Assembly (NCBI RefSeq): GCF_009695655.1
Contig: NZ_VUNM01000002.1
Span: 1 to 64,000, forward strand
Length of the DNA stretch: 64,000 bases
Reading direction: 5' to 3'
From: Sharpea porci
GTDB taxonomy: Bacteria > Bacillota_I > Bacilli_A > Erysipelotrichales > Coprobacillaceae
Part shown: positions 1 through 8,849 of the stretch, one piece after another
How positions within the stretch are numbered: position 1 is the first letter of the stretch
How the letters are laid out: each line of letters opens with the position of its first letter
Notes under the pieces: generated by a model
The model's input: the letters and a program-made list of their open reading frames with translations, nothing else
What the model was told of the DNA's origin: nothing
Databases searched by the model: none
Program-made: the position numbers and the translations under genes

Positions 1-2
1 CC

Positions 3-54
3 CATGTAAGATCACCTCTTCAAATATTTTACTACCAGGGATGCCGGATGGAAA
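3..54 (-). promoter_or_regulatory. Promoter and ribosome binding site of a leftward gene leaving the window
   Basis: Read on the minus strand there is a start codon at 5-3, an AGAGGTGAT Shine-Dalgarno sequence at 19-11, a TAAAAT -10 box at 31-26 and a weak TTTCCA -35 box at 54-49 with a 17-base spacer. Only the first codon of the gene is inside the window, so its product cannot be told. Confidence 0.6.
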
Positions 55-87
55 GAAAAAGGAGAGGCCATTGAAAATGGGCTCTCC
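51..87 (-). terminator. Terminator hairpin facing left
   Basis: GGAGAG (61-66) pairs with CTCTCC (82-87) and CCATT (68-72) with AATGG (76-80), with one G-G mismatch between the two stems. On the minus strand the hairpin is followed by a T-rich run (complement of 51-60). It would end transcripts coming leftward from the Sel1 pseudogene and insulate the gene that starts at 5. Confidence 0.65.
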
Positions 88-92
88 TGAGT

Positions 93-125
93 GGACATGA
101 TTACTTGTAATCATGTCCTTTTTTT
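93..125 (+). terminator. Strong hairpin with T-tract facing right
   Basis: A perfect 11-bp stem (93-103 with 108-118), a CTTG loop and seven T residues at 119-125 make a textbook intrinsic terminator on the plus strand. No plus-strand gene is seen upstream of it in the window, so what it terminates is unclear. It lies immediately beyond the end of the decayed minus-strand gene. Confidence 0.6.
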
Positions 126-147
126 ATGGTAACAACCCTAAAAGTGC

Positions 148-878
148 TCAATGATTGATTTGTTTTTGGACTTTTACATCATCTGCTTTAACACCTACTC
201 CATTGTCATTGATGTAGTAAAGATCTTTGAATTTAGTGAGATAGATTCTCATCTCTTCTATGATTTTTATAGGCTTTTCAAGAATATTGAGGGCTTCTTT
301 GATATTTTAATGAGCTTGATCATGAAGATCAATATGCGCAAGTTCGTAGCCTATCTCAATGTATTTTGTGCTTAGCCCTTTCTTGAAAAATGTATCGCGA
401 AATCCATGTCCTGCCCGACAAATGCCCCATGCTCATACATCCGACCTATAAATAACAAGCAGACTTATTGCCTTGTTGAGCTTTTTTAAAAGATTGTTGA
501 AAGGATCTTGTGGATCTACATTACGAGAGAGTTTTCGATGGCTTTGTGGATATCTGGCTTTGTACCAATTCCAAACATATAAAAATCACCTAATAATTGG
601 TGATAAAGCCAATGATGAATATCTAGTGATTATTGCAAGCTCTAAACATCATTATCACTGATATCCATTTTGATATAAGTAATGGCATAGCGATAGAAGA
701 GTTTCTTTTAAGGTTTCTAATCCAATTGTATTATCTTGGTGATCTACAGGATGATTGAAACAATATTCCCAGGCAGGAAAAGCAGCTTCTTGATATCCTG
801 GTTCCAATGTTGAAGTAGTATTATTTTGTAAGTGTGTTTTTAGGGCTTCCCATTCTTTTTTTTTGACATCTTATACAT
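148..878 (-). pseudogene. Decayed Sel1-like repeat protein gene
   Basis: No intact frame covers this stretch, but minus-strand translation in shifting frames gives recognisable pieces. A start at 878 leads into a run of nine A residues, where one missing A breaks the frame. A segment with EWEALKTHLQ and LETLKETLLSLCHYLYQNGYQ follows and stops at 655. Next come LLGDFYMFGIGTKPD (about 545-600) and GRMYEHGAFVGQDMDFAIHF (about 390-449), both good matches to the Sel1 consensus (LGxxYxxGxGVxxDxxKAxxxx). In-frame stops and frameshifts separate them, and the last piece ends at 148. Sel1 repeats are TPR-like protein-binding modules. The short plus-strand frames here are shadows. I infer a recently inactivated gene of unknown partner specificity. 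Confidence 0.7.
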
Positions 879-928
879 TGTTTTATGATTATTTCTTGTT
901 TCTATGTTAGTAAATAGAGAAGAATTTT

Positions 929-967
929 AAAAATAATGAAATTTAGGTGAGAAATTTCATTATTTTT
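929..967. terminator. AT-rich perfect inverted repeat, probable bidirectional terminator
   Basis: Sixteen bases at 929-944 are perfectly complementary to 952-967 around the loop AGGTGAG, with T-rich flanks on both strands. It lies just past the stop codon of the leftward radical SAM gene, so a terminator for that gene is the simplest reading. The loop side also carries a sequence shared with 52217-52232. Confidence 0.6.
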
Positions 968-990
968 GACAAATATATATATAGGGGGAA

Positions 991-1929
991 TTAAAGTAAA
1001 TCACCTTGAATAATATTATGAGCACGCATTAGTTTATCAATATCATTAAGAATAGTTGTCTTATTACGTGACCATTGTGGTTCGACAAGATCATCTCCAG
1101 GAGCATCGCCAGTGAGACGCTCAATGACAATTTTAGGTGGGATATATTCGAGCTGTCTCACAACCAAGCGAATATAGGCTTCTCTTTGCATGATGGGAAA
1201 AGGGTCTTTTTGATAAAGATAGTAGAGAGGGGCGTGCTTCATAATATAGAGACTATGAATCTTGAGTGCCTGGATATCCAATTGGCCAACCACTTGTGCT
1301 GTTTCAAGCATCATGGCTTCACTTTCGTAAGGTAAGCCATTGATGATATGGACACAAACTTCAAGATTGTGCTTGCGTAATATCGCCAATCCTTTCTTGA
1401 AAGAAGCGAAGTCCTCACCACGGTTCACAAGTTTTGATGTTTTGTCATGGATGCTTTGTAAGCCAAGTTCAACATAGATGTCAGTACGTCTGTTGAGATC
1501 TTCTAAATAGCTCGCAATTTCTTCAGTTATACAATCTGCTCTTGTAGCAATCGCAATACCAACGACATTCTCTTTATTCACAAAGGGTTCAAAACGACTC
1601 TTTAAGACTTCAAGTGGCGCATAAGTATTGGTGAAAGCTTGAAAATAAGCAATAAAGCTTGCCTCAGGCCATTTACGTTGCATCATGAGAGCCTGCTTAT
1701 CAAACTGTTCCATCAACGAATCATTAACATCACCTGCAAAATCACCTGAGCCACTTTCACTGCAAAAGATACATCCACCTACACCAACCTTGCCATCACG
1801 ATTAGGACAGGTGAAATCAGCATTCAAGGCGACTTTCGCTATCTTCTTATGATATCTCTTTTTTAGAAAGTAATTATATGTATGATAACGCTTGTTATCA
1901 AATGAATAGGGAAAAGGATTATTTATCAT
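991..1929 (-). CDS. Radical SAM protein, YhcC/TIGR01212 family
   Basis: The 312-residue product belongs to the uncharacterised radical SAM family of YhcC. Near residue 40 it has CPNRDGK followed by GGCIFC, the spaced cysteine cluster that holds the 4Fe-4S centre cleaving S-adenosylmethionine in this family. An EVCVHIINGLPYES stretch in the middle also matches the family. The real substrate of YhcC-type enzymes is not established; a role in RNA or protein modification is only guessed. The start at 1929 is preceded by GAGGT at a good distance. It diverges from the ABC gene at 1976 and is transcribed alone, ending before the AT-rich hairpin at 929-967. Confidence 0.85.
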   Translation of the reverse strand: MINNPFPYSFDNKRYHTYNYFLKKRYHKKIAKVALNADFTCPNRDGKVGVGGCIFCSESGSGDFAGDVNDSLMEQFDKQALMMQRKWPEASFIAYFQAFTNTYAPLEVLKSRFEPFVNKENVVGIAIATRADCITEEIASYLEDLNRRTDIYVELGLQSIHDKTSKLVNRGEDFASFKKGLAILRKHNLEVCVHIINGLPYESEAMMLETAQVVGQLDIQALKIHSLYIMKHAPLYYLYQKDPFPIMQREAYIRLVVRQLEYIPPKIVIERLTGDAPGDDLVEPQWSRNKTTILNDIDKLMRAHNIIQGDLL

Positions 1930-1933
1930 TTCA

Positions 1934-1955
1934 ATACCTCACGGGCAACATTATA
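1934..1955 (-). promoter_or_regulatory. Extended -10 promoter and ribosome binding site of the radical SAM gene
   Basis: On the minus strand TGTTATAAT (a TGN-extended TATAAT, -10 hexamer at 1955-1950) lies just upstream of GAGGT (1938-1934) and the start codon at 1929. No clear -35 hexamer is visible, as is usual for extended -10 promoters. The divergent ABC start is only 46 bases away. Confidence 0.5.
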
Positions 1956-1975
1956 ACATGGAAAGGGGAGTTATT

Positions 1976-3697
1976 ATGCTTGAAATGCGTCATGTTTCGC
2001 ATCGTTATGAAAAAGATATTCTCGTCGATCAGTCCTTTCAATTTCCTGCTACGGGCTTTATTGGCATCAGTGGGGAAAGTGGCTGTGGGAAGACAACGTT
2101 GCTTTATATTCTAGCTGGATTGTTAAAGCCGGACGAGGGGGAAATCTTTTTCCAACATCAGCCTCTTACACATGACTTTCTTGGAACGCATGTGACAATG
2201 ATTAGACAAAACAATGATATGATTCCCTCTTTGAATGTCGAAGATAATATTGAGGTGGGATGTAAAATTGCCCAGTTAAGCGGCATAGAAAAATTGCCAG
2301 GTATCATCCATCAGCTTGATATCAAGCATTGCTTAAAAAAATATCCTCATGAATTATCCGTAGGACAAAGAAAACGTGTCAGCATTGCTCGTTCGTTGCT
2401 TAAAGATTCGGATATAATTCTTGCTGATGAACCAACTGGTGCCCTTCATCAAGAGGCTGGACATGAAGTTATGCGATTATTAAAGAAAGCTAGTAAGCAA
2501 GCTTTGGTTTTAATTGTCTCACATGATGAAAGTTTACTTGAAATGTATTGTGATGAAATTGTGACTTTAGAAGCAGGTCAGCTGAAGGGTGAGATTTCTG
2601 AGCCATGTCATGAAAATATAAAAGAGAGAAAAAAGAAGCATTATTCGTTATGGCCTTATGCAGTGAAGGAGGTATTCTTTAGGATACGGAGACTTTGTGC
2701 ACTGATATGTTTTCAGGTCATTCTCTTGTCATCACTGCTTTTTATGGTGGAAGGCTTGAATGGACTTCGCTTGGCAATGCATAAAAGTGTTGCCCATGCA
2801 CCTTTAAAGGATATTTATCTTGTATCAAGAAAGGACCAGGAGGACTTTTCACTATCGGGGCAAAATATACGCCCTCATTTCTTAGGAGAAAGTGGCTCAA
2901 TCAAAGAATTACCATCCGCCATGGTGGCGATTCTCCCTCAAAAGACAATGCATATAGTTCTTAAAAGCGGACGTATGCCAGAAAAAGAAAATGAATGTCT
3001 CATCAGTGCCTCTATTGCCTCTAAAGTTAAAGATCAAAAACTTACTTATCTCCTTGATGAGAAAGAATCTTTAAAGGTTGTTGGGGTGGTGCAGGAGTAT
3101 TTCTTCGTTCATCCATATGTCTATTTACCTGAACATTTTGTAAGTGCGCACCCGGAATATCTCACCCATAGTATCTATGAAGTTGAAGGAAAAAGTCACC
3201 TGCCTTCTAGCCAACAATATGTCATCTCTAATGATGTCTTAGAAGAACGTGAGAATTATGAGGAACTTATTAAAATTGGAAAAATGGCAGGAGGGATATT
3301 TGTGGCTATTAGTCTATTGAGTTCATTATCATTAATGAAAATTGTCTTTCAGTCAATCGCACTGCAAAGACGGCTGGACAATGCGATTATGATGACGCTA
3401 GGCATGAAGATGAGACAGCTCTTCCTCCGCTTCTTTGAAGAAGGCATGATTATTGGTATTTCCATCATAACAATGAGTTATTTGCTGACTTATTTTCTTA
3501 GAGAATACCTCAATACTATGACAGCTTTCACTAAGACCTATCATTTTAGCTTTACACCCCTAGTATTTTACTATCAAGCTGATTTCTATTTATTATTAGC
3601 GCTATTTTATATTCTCTTAGTGGGAATGATGGATGCTAAGGGTATTCGTTATGTGAAGAAAAAAGATATTGTGGATATATTGCGGGAGGAAGACTGA
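1976..3697 (+). CDS. ABC transporter, fused ATPase and FtsX/MacB-type permease (first of two)
   Basis: The 573-residue protein has an N-terminal ATP-binding domain (residues 1-220) with Walker A GESGCGKTT, signature LSVGQRKRVS and Walker B IILADEPTG, then a permease part with one membrane span near 240, an extracytoplasmic segment and three spans near the C terminus. This is the MacB/FtsX layout of exporters or mechanotransmission pumps for peptides, lipoproteins or antibiotics. The ATG at 1976 is preferred to the one at 1958 because GGGGAG precedes it at the right distance. Its stop overlaps the start of the next gene by one base (TGATG), so the two are coupled and probably act as a heterodimer. 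The substrate is unknown. Confidence 0.85.
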   Translation: MLEMRHVSHRYEKDILVDQSFQFPATGFIGISGESGCGKTTLLYILAGLLKPDEGEIFFQHQPLTHDFLGTHVTMIRQNNDMIPSLNVEDNIEVGCKIAQLSGIEKLPGIIHQLDIKHCLKKYPHELSVGQRKRVSIARSLLKDSDIILADEPTGALHQEAGHEVMRLLKKASKQALVLIVSHDESLLEMYCDEIVTLEAGQLKGEISEPCHENIKERKKKHYSLWPYAVKEVFFRIRRLCALICFQVILLSSLLFMVEGLNGLRLAMHKSVAHAPLKDIYLVSRKDQEDFSLSGQNIRPHFLGESGSIKELPSAMVAILPQKTMHIVLKSGRMPEKENECLISASIASKVKDQKLTYLLDEKESLKVVGVVQEYFFVHPYVYLPEHFVSAHPEYLTHSIYEVEGKSHLPSSQQYVISNDVLEERENYEELIKIGKMAGGIFVAISLLSSLSLMKIVFQSIALQRRLDNAIMMTLGMKMRQLFLRFFEEGMIIGISIITMSYLLTYFLREYLNTMTAFTKTYHFSFTPLVFYYQADFYLLLALFYILLVGMMDAKGIRYVKKKDIVDILREED

Positions 3698-5499
3698 TGA
3701 TTACGTTAAAACATATCAATAAACGTTATTTACATCAACGCGTTCTTATTGATGTCAATATGTCTTTCCCATCCAAGGGTTTTGTCAGTATTGTGGGGCC
3801 ATCAGGATGTGGTAAAAGCACATTGTTGAATGTCATTGGGGGTATTGATCGTGAGTATCATGGGCAAGTATGCTTACATGGTCAAGTCGTAAAAGATTTA
3901 TCAAAGAAGCTACGTGTAACGATGATATTCCAAAGTTATCATTTAATTCATTATCTCAGCAATAGGCATAATATCCATCTCTATGATGATTTTCATCCAA
4001 CACGCTTTACTGACTATCATCAAAATCTCATCCAACAGTTTTATAAATTACCAGTTTCCAAGCTCTCCCTCGGACAGCGCCAGCGTGTTGCAATATTAAG
4101 GGCTTTATATCCTGAACCTGATGTTATTCTATGTGACGAGCCCACGGCATCCTTGGATGAGGCAAATAAAGTTATGGTAATGCGCTTTCTAAAAGAGCTA
4201 TCTCAAAACGCTTTAGTAATCTTTGTCTCCCATGATCATAAGCTTGTTGAAGAATATAGTGATTATATTTATACAATGGAAGATGGTGAAATAACAAATA
4301 CTATACAATATGACAAAGTCGACAAGGCTATCGTCAAATTAGACCATCATTTTCATCCCTTTGCCATCTTCAAGTTGGCTTTGCTGGGATTTAAATGTCA
4401 GAAAAAACGCTTCTTACAAATGTGTTTCTATCTCAGTTTAGCTCTTGTCTCCATTATGCTTGTCTTCACATTATCATTTTCTCTCAGGCATGCCATTATT
4501 GATTATATTGAAAGTGTACTACCTAAGAGTACTATCAGCTTTCAAAACATCAATGACATAAAAATGACCAAGAATTCTTCAATACAACATGTCTTTCATT
4601 ATGTTGATGGCGTGGAGTTATTAGGACTTTCAGAAAATCGTGAACGCTATATGAAAAATGAAGCGCTCTTTATTAATGATGAAACAGGTTATACCAATAA
4701 AATTCACTATGGGCGATTGATTAAAGAGAATCATGAAATCATTCTCCCTTATAATACGGCAAGGAAGCTTGCAGGAAATCAGCATGTAGAAAAACTGCTA
4801 GGAAAACATTTCTATGCCTATTATAAATATCGTAATCTTGTCAAAGGTGTTGAAATGAAGGTGGTTGGTATTAGTCAAGAACGTTTAAGCTATGATGCGT
4901 TCTACCAGGCCAAAGATGCCAATCTGATGCATATGAAAGCACTTTTTGGGGACCAGCTTCAAACAAAACTAGGTATCCTTTACTATAAGGGAGATGGCAA
5001 GAAGGTTTTGAAGACTCTTCAAAAACAAAACCCACGCATACAGTTTAAATTGGTGGGGGAAAAGACCAAACAGAATATGAATAAGACCATTGATCGTATT
5101 GAGTTCATTCTTTTCCTGTTTGCCTTGATTGCGATTATGTCCTCATGTTTTATTATTGGTGAGATGATGTATTTGTTTGTAGAAAGTCATATGAAAGATT
5201 ATGCCATTGAATATGCCTATGGAGCTAGGCGTATTCAGCTTTTTAAACAACTCTTTTACAGCATTATGCTTGTCATAGGGGTAAGCAGTTTGTTAAGTAT
5301 TGGTGCATTGCAGGGATTACTTGTGAGTATGAACCACATTGTGTTGCCAAAGCTCTTTGAATCCTCCTTTCACGTTACCATCCCTATTTCGTTGTTAGTG
5401 ATGACTCTATTGGGCGCTATTATACTTGTTTTGATTTCAGCTTTGGCATCATTTATTCGGATGAGTCGCTTCAATGTCGCTGAAGTTATGAAGCAATAG
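3697..5499 (+). CDS. ABC transporter, fused ATPase and FtsX/MacB-type permease (second of two)
   Basis: The 600-residue product repeats the architecture of its upstream partner. The ATPase domain has Walker A GPSGCGKST, signature LSLGQRQRVA and Walker B VILCDEPTAS. One membrane span follows near residue 245, then about 200 extracytoplasmic residues and three C-terminal spans. It is preceded by GGGAGGA and starts on the last base of the preceding stop codon. Paired half-transporters of this kind often export or sense antimicrobial peptides in Bacillota, but no two-component system, peptide gene or modification enzyme lies beside them, so the role stays open. No separate adaptor protein (MacA-like) is seen. 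Confidence 0.85.
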   Translation: MITLKHINKRYLHQRVLIDVNMSFPSKGFVSIVGPSGCGKSTLLNVIGGIDREYHGQVCLHGQVVKDLSKKLRVTMIFQSYHLIHYLSNRHNIHLYDDFHPTRFTDYHQNLIQQFYKLPVSKLSLGQRQRVAILRALYPEPDVILCDEPTASLDEANKVMVMRFLKELSQNALVIFVSHDHKLVEEYSDYIYTMEDGEITNTIQYDKVDKAIVKLDHHFHPFAIFKLALLGFKCQKKRFLQMCFYLSLALVSIMLVFTLSFSLRHAIIDYIESVLPKSTISFQNINDIKMTKNSSIQHVFHYVDGVELLGLSENRERYMKNEALFINDETGYTNKIHYGRLIKENHEIILPYNTARKLAGNQHVEKLLGKHFYAYYKYRNLVKGVEMKVVGISQERLSYDAFYQAKDANLMHMKALFGDQLQTKLGILYYKGDGKKVLKTLQKQNPRIQFKLVGEKTKQNMNKTIDRIEFILFLFALIAIMSSCFIIGEMMYLFVESHMKDYAIEYAYGARRIQLFKQLFYSIMLVIGVSSLLSIGALQGLLVSMNHIVLPKLFESSFHVTIPISLLVMTLLGAIILVLISALASFIRMSRFNVAEVMKQ

Positions 5500-5519
5500 G
5501 GATGGAAGATTTAAAGTGT

Positions 5520-5548
5520 TTGCGTTAGCAGTCTTTCTGTGCTAAGAT
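5520..5548 (+). promoter_or_regulatory. Promoter of the leuS T-box transcript
   Basis: TTGCGT (5520-5525), a 17-base spacer and TGC-extended TAAGAT (5543-5548) form a good sigma-A promoter directly ahead of the T-box leader. Confidence 0.7.
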
Positions 5549-5555
5549 ACGTGTA

Positions 5556-5769
5556 TAAATCGATGATCAGGAATAGTAATAGGGAATGCTGCCAAGAGAG
5601 AGCTCATGGCTGGTGGAAATGAGCGACAGGAAACTATGAACTCACCTGTAAGATGCTTAGGTGATAAGCTTAAGTCGTAACTCGCGTTAAGAGGCTAAGA
5701 GCATGAATATTGTCTTCATGAACTAAGGTGGTACCGCGCTAGTCGTCCTTAGGTTATGAGGACTTTTTT
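5556..5769 (+). promoter_or_regulatory. T-box leader controlling leuS
   Basis: The untranslated leader has the invariant T-box sequence AAGGTGGTACCGCG at 5725-5738, which pairs with the uncharged tRNA acceptor end. A specifier region reads GAACTCAC, giving the leucine codon CTC at 5641-5643. A terminator stem, GTCCTT (5745-5750) with GAGGAC (5758-5763), is followed by a T-run and competes with the antiterminator. Uncharged tRNA-Leu with anticodon GAG would therefore allow read-through into leuS. The CTC specifier agrees with the downstream gene, which supports the assignment. Confidence 0.92.
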
Positions 5770-5789
5770 ATTTAGGAGGAAATGAAATT

Positions 5790-8189
5790 ATGTCTTTTGA
5801 TCACAAACAGATTGAACCAAAATGGCAAAAGTATTGGGAAGACAACAAAACATTCAAAACAGATACAAGTGACTTCTCAAAACCAAAATACTATACCCTT
5901 GATATGTTCCCTTATCCAAGTGGACAGGGCCTTCATGTAGGACATCCTGAAGGTTATACAGCGACGGATATTGTCAGCCGTTATAAACGTATGCAGGGAT
6001 TTAATGTTCTTCATCCAATGGGATTTGATGCTTTTGGTTTACCTGCTGAACAGTTCGCTATTAAAACAGGTCATCATCCTGCTGAATTCACTTATAAGAA
6101 TATTGATAATTTTAGACGTCAGATTAAAAGCTTAGGATTCTCATATGACTGGGATCGTGAAATTCGTACATGTGATCCTGATTACTATAAGTGGACACAG
6201 TGGATCTTCAAGAAAATGTATGATGCTGGACTTGCTTATATTTCTGAAATGCCTGTTAACTGGTGTCCGGGTTTAGGTACTGTCTTGGCGAATGAAGAAG
6301 TCATTGATGGTAAGAGTGAACGTGGCGGTTTCCCTGTTTATCGTAAGATGATGAAGCAGTGGGTCTTAAAGATTACGGATTATGCGGAAAAGTTATTGGA
6401 AGGCTTGGATGATATTGACTGGCCTGAATCGACAAAAGAAATGCAGCGTAACTGGATTGGTAAGTCTGTTGGGGCAGATGTTGTCTTCAAGATTGCTGAC
6501 ACAAATAAAGAATTTACCGTATTTACAACAAGAGCTGATACATTGTTCGGGGCAACATATTGTGTCATGGCTCCAGAACATCCATTTGTAGATGAAATCA
6601 CAACACCAGAACAAAAAGAAGCTGTTGCTGCTTACAAGAAAGAAATTGCGACAAAAAGTGATTTACAGCGTACAGACCTCAATAAAGATAAAACAGGTGT
6701 CTTTACGGGTGCTTATGCGATTAATCCAATTAATGGGAAAAAGATTCCTATCTGGATTTCTGACTATGTATTGATTACTTATGGAACAGGTGCAATCATG
6801 GCCGTTCCAGCACATGATACAAGAGACTATGAATTTGCGAAGAAATTTGATTTACCAATCATTCCTGTCTTAGAAGGTGGTGATATTGAAAAAGAAGCCT
6901 TTACTGGAGATGGCAAGCATATTAATTCTGGATTCTTAGATGGCATGGGTAAGCAGGAAGCTATTGATACTATGATCAAATGGCTTGAAGAACATCATTG
7001 TGGTGAAAAGAAAGTCACTTACAAACTAAGAGACTGGTTATTCTCTCGTCAGAGATACTGGGGTGAACCTATTCCTATCATTCATATGAGTGATGGTACA
7101 TTACGTGCTGTTAACGAACAGGATTTACCACTTGAATTACCAGCTACAGATAACTACATGCCTTCAGAAGAAGGAGAGTCACCATTATCACGTGTAAAAG
7201 ATTGGTTAAATGTAGAAATTGATGGTGTCAAAGGTGTCCGTGAGACAAATACAATGCCACAATGGGCAGGCAGCTGCTGGTATTATATTCGTTATATTGA
7301 TCCTCATAACAATGATGAAATTGGTGAAAAGCGACTTCTCGATCACTGGTTACCAGTTGATTTATATATTGGCGGTGCTGAACATGCCGTATTACACTTA
7401 TTATATGCAAGATTCTGGCATAAGTTCTTATATGATATTGGGGTTGTAAGTTCACCAGAACCATTCCAGAAGCTATTCCATCAGGGCATGATTCTTGGAC
7501 CAAATGGTGTCAAGATGTCAAAGTCTCGTGGTAATGTCATTAATCCGGATGAAATTGTTGAAGCATATGGTGCTGATACATTGAGACTCTATGAAATGTT
7601 TATGGGTCCTCTTGATGCAAGCAAGCCTTGGAGTGAAACAGGTGTTGAAGGTAGCCGTCGCTGGTTGGATCGTGTCTATCGTTTAGTTGTTGAAAGTGAT
7701 AAGCTTGTGGATGAAAATGATGGTTCACTTGACTATATCTACAATGCGACAGTGAAGAAAGTCACAGAAGATTATGAAGCACTGGCTTTCAATACTGCTA
7801 TTTCCCAGATGATGATTTTTGTCAATGAAGCTTATAAAGCTAAAACTTTATATAAAGGTTATGCCGAAGGTCTTGTTCAGATGTTGAGCTGTATTGCCCC
7901 TCATGTTGGTGAAGAAATGTGGCAGAAGCTTGGTCATGATGAAGGTATTTCTTATACAAAGTGGCCTACATTTGATCCAAGCAAGCTTGTTGTTGCTGAA
8001 GTTGAAATGGCTGTTCAGGTTAATGGTAAACTAAGAGCAAAGATTACTGTCGCTAAAGATGAAGACCAAGAAAAAGTGAAAGAAATAGCTTTAGCAGAAG
8101 ATAATGTCAAGAAGTTTACGGAAGGTAAAGAAATTAAGAAAATCATTGTTGTCCCTAACAAGATTGTGAATATCGTAGTACCTAAATAA
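5790..8189 (+). CDS. leuS: Leucyl-tRNA synthetase
   Basis: This cytosolic class I synthetase (799 aa, a normal bacterial length) charges tRNA-Leu. The HIGH-type motif is HVGH in [15 protein letters not shown] near residue 50, and KMSKS is present in [11 protein letters not shown] near 578. The CP1 editing domain that hydrolyses mischarged tRNA shows [12 protein letters not shown] and the [16 protein letters not shown] loop with its conserved aspartate. The ATG at 5790 follows AGGAGG. Expression is governed by the T-box leader with a CTC specifier, and a terminator follows at 8197-8224, so leuS is transcribed alone. Confidence 0.98.
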   Translation: MSFDHKQIEPKWQKYWEDNKTFKTDTSDFSKPKYYTLDMFPYPSGQGLHVGHPEGYTATDIVSRYKRMQGFNVLHPMGFDAFGLPAEQFAIKTGHHPAEFTYKNIDNFRRQIKSLGFSYDWDREIRTCDPDYYKWTQWIFKKMYDAGLAYISEMPVNWCPGLGTVLANEEVIDGKSERGGFPVYRKMMKQWVLKITDYAEKLLEGLDDIDWPESTKEMQRNWIGKSVGADVVFKIADTNKEFTVFTTRADTLFGATYCVMAPEHPFVDEITTPEQKEAVAAYKKEIATKSDLQRTDLNKDKTGVFTGAYAINPINGKKIPIWISDYVLITYGTGAIMAVPAHDTRDYEFAKKFDLPIIPVLEGGDIEKEAFTGDGKHINSGFLDGMGKQEAIDTMIKWLEEHHCGEKKVTYKLRDWLFSRQRYWGEPIPIIHMSDGTLRAVNEQDLPLELPATDNYMPSEEGESPLSRVKDWLNVEIDGVKGVRETNTMPQWAGSCWYYIRYIDPHNNDEIGEKRLLDHWLPVDLYIGGAEHAVLHLLYARFWHKFLYDIGVVSSPEPFQKLFHQGMILGPNGVKMSKSRGNVINPDEIVEAYGADTLRLYEMFMGPLDASKPWSETGVEGSRRWLDRVYRLVVESDKLVDENDGSLDYIYNATVKKVTEDYEALAFNTAISQMMIFVNEAYKAKTLYKGYAEGLVQMLSCIAPHVGEEMWQKLGHDEGISYTKWPTFDPSKLVVAEVEMAVQVNGKLRAKITVAKDEDQEKVKEIALAEDNVKKFTEGKEIKKIIVVPNKIVNIVVPK

Positions 8190-8196
8190 TGAGCAA

Positions 8197-8224
8197 GGGA
8201 GTACTCTTTGAGTGCTCTCTTTTT
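8197..8224 (+). terminator. Terminator of leuS
   Basis: GAGTACTC (8199-8206) pairs with GAGTGCTC (8210-8217) around a TTT loop, followed by a T-rich run. Its presence argues against starting the next gene at 8189. Confidence 0.8.
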
Positions 8225-8245
8225 GCAAAGAAATCTTTTTTAGGA

Positions 8246-8274
8246 TTGCTTGTCATCTATGTGATGGATAAAAT
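8246..8274 (+). promoter_or_regulatory. Possible promoter of the LacA-like isomerase gene
   Basis: TTGCTT (8246-8251), a 17-base spacer and TAAAAT (8269-8274) lie just upstream of the ribosome binding site GAAGGAG (8281-8287). The leader would be very short. Confidence 0.5.
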
Positions 8275-8296
8275 GAATATGAAGGAGTTGAGATCT

Positions 8297-8758
8297 ATGA
8301 AAATAGCAATGGCTAATGATCATGCAGGAACACGCATGAAAAATGAAATTAAAGCTTATTTAGAATCACAGGGATATGAGGTTGTGGATTTTGGAACCTA
8401 TGATGATACATCTTGTGATCTTTCAGATTATGTCTATCCTGCTAGCTTAGCAGTCGCTAAAGGTGAATGTGATCGCGGTATTTTCGTTGATGGTGTGGGA
8501 TATGGCAGTGCTTTAATTGCGAATAAGATAAATGGTATTTATGCAGCTGTTTGTCAGGATCCATTTTGTGCCAAACTAGCAAGAGAGCATACTGATTCTA
8601 ATGTTCTTTGTATTGGCGCAAAGATTATTGGTGATATGATGGCAAGTGAGATTGTGAAGACTTGGCTGACAACAGAACCACTGATGGAGGAAAAATATCG
8701 CCGTCGTGTCAATAAAGTTAAAGAAATCAATGATCGACATTGTATCCCTGTAAAATAA
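8297..8758 (+). CDS. RpiB/LacA/LacB family sugar-phosphate isomerase, LacA-like pocket
   Basis: The 153-residue protein has the RpiB/LacAB fold: MKIAMANDHAG at the N terminus and REHTDSNVLCIGAKIIG with the conserved histidine. Family members interconvert ribose-5-P and ribulose-5-P (RpiB) or galactose-6-P and tagatose-6-P (LacA with LacB). The catalytic cysteine found in RpiB (CGTGIG) is replaced by Asp65 in VDGVGYGSA, which resembles the LacA subunit (IDAFGAGS) instead. No lacB, lacC or lacD lies nearby, so the substrate is uncertain and rpiB is not assigned. The start at 8297 is chosen over 8189 because GAAGGAG precedes it and a terminator lies in between. Confidence 0.85.
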   Translation: MKIAMANDHAGTRMKNEIKAYLESQGYEVVDFGTYDDTSCDLSDYVYPASLAVAKGECDRGIFVDGVGYGSALIANKINGIYAAVCQDPFCAKLAREHTDSNVLCIGAKIIGDMMASEIVKTWLTTEPLMEEKYRRRVNKVKEINDRHCIPVK

Positions 8759-8849
8759 CCTTGTATTCAGCAAAATTTTGTTATTCGATGATACAATAGA
8801 AGAAAAGTATGATATAATGAAAGCGGATACAAGAGGAGGGGATCAATCT

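Noticed and set aside
151-661. Two short plus-strand frames (74 and 62 codons)
   Set aside because: They lie opposite the readable Sel1-repeat fragments, lack binding sites and give low-complexity sequences, so they are shadows of the pseudogene.
8189-8296. N-terminal extension of the LacA-like isomerase
   Set aside because: The stretch contains the leuS terminator and a promoter; the binding site GAAGGAG sits before 8297 and homology starts there.
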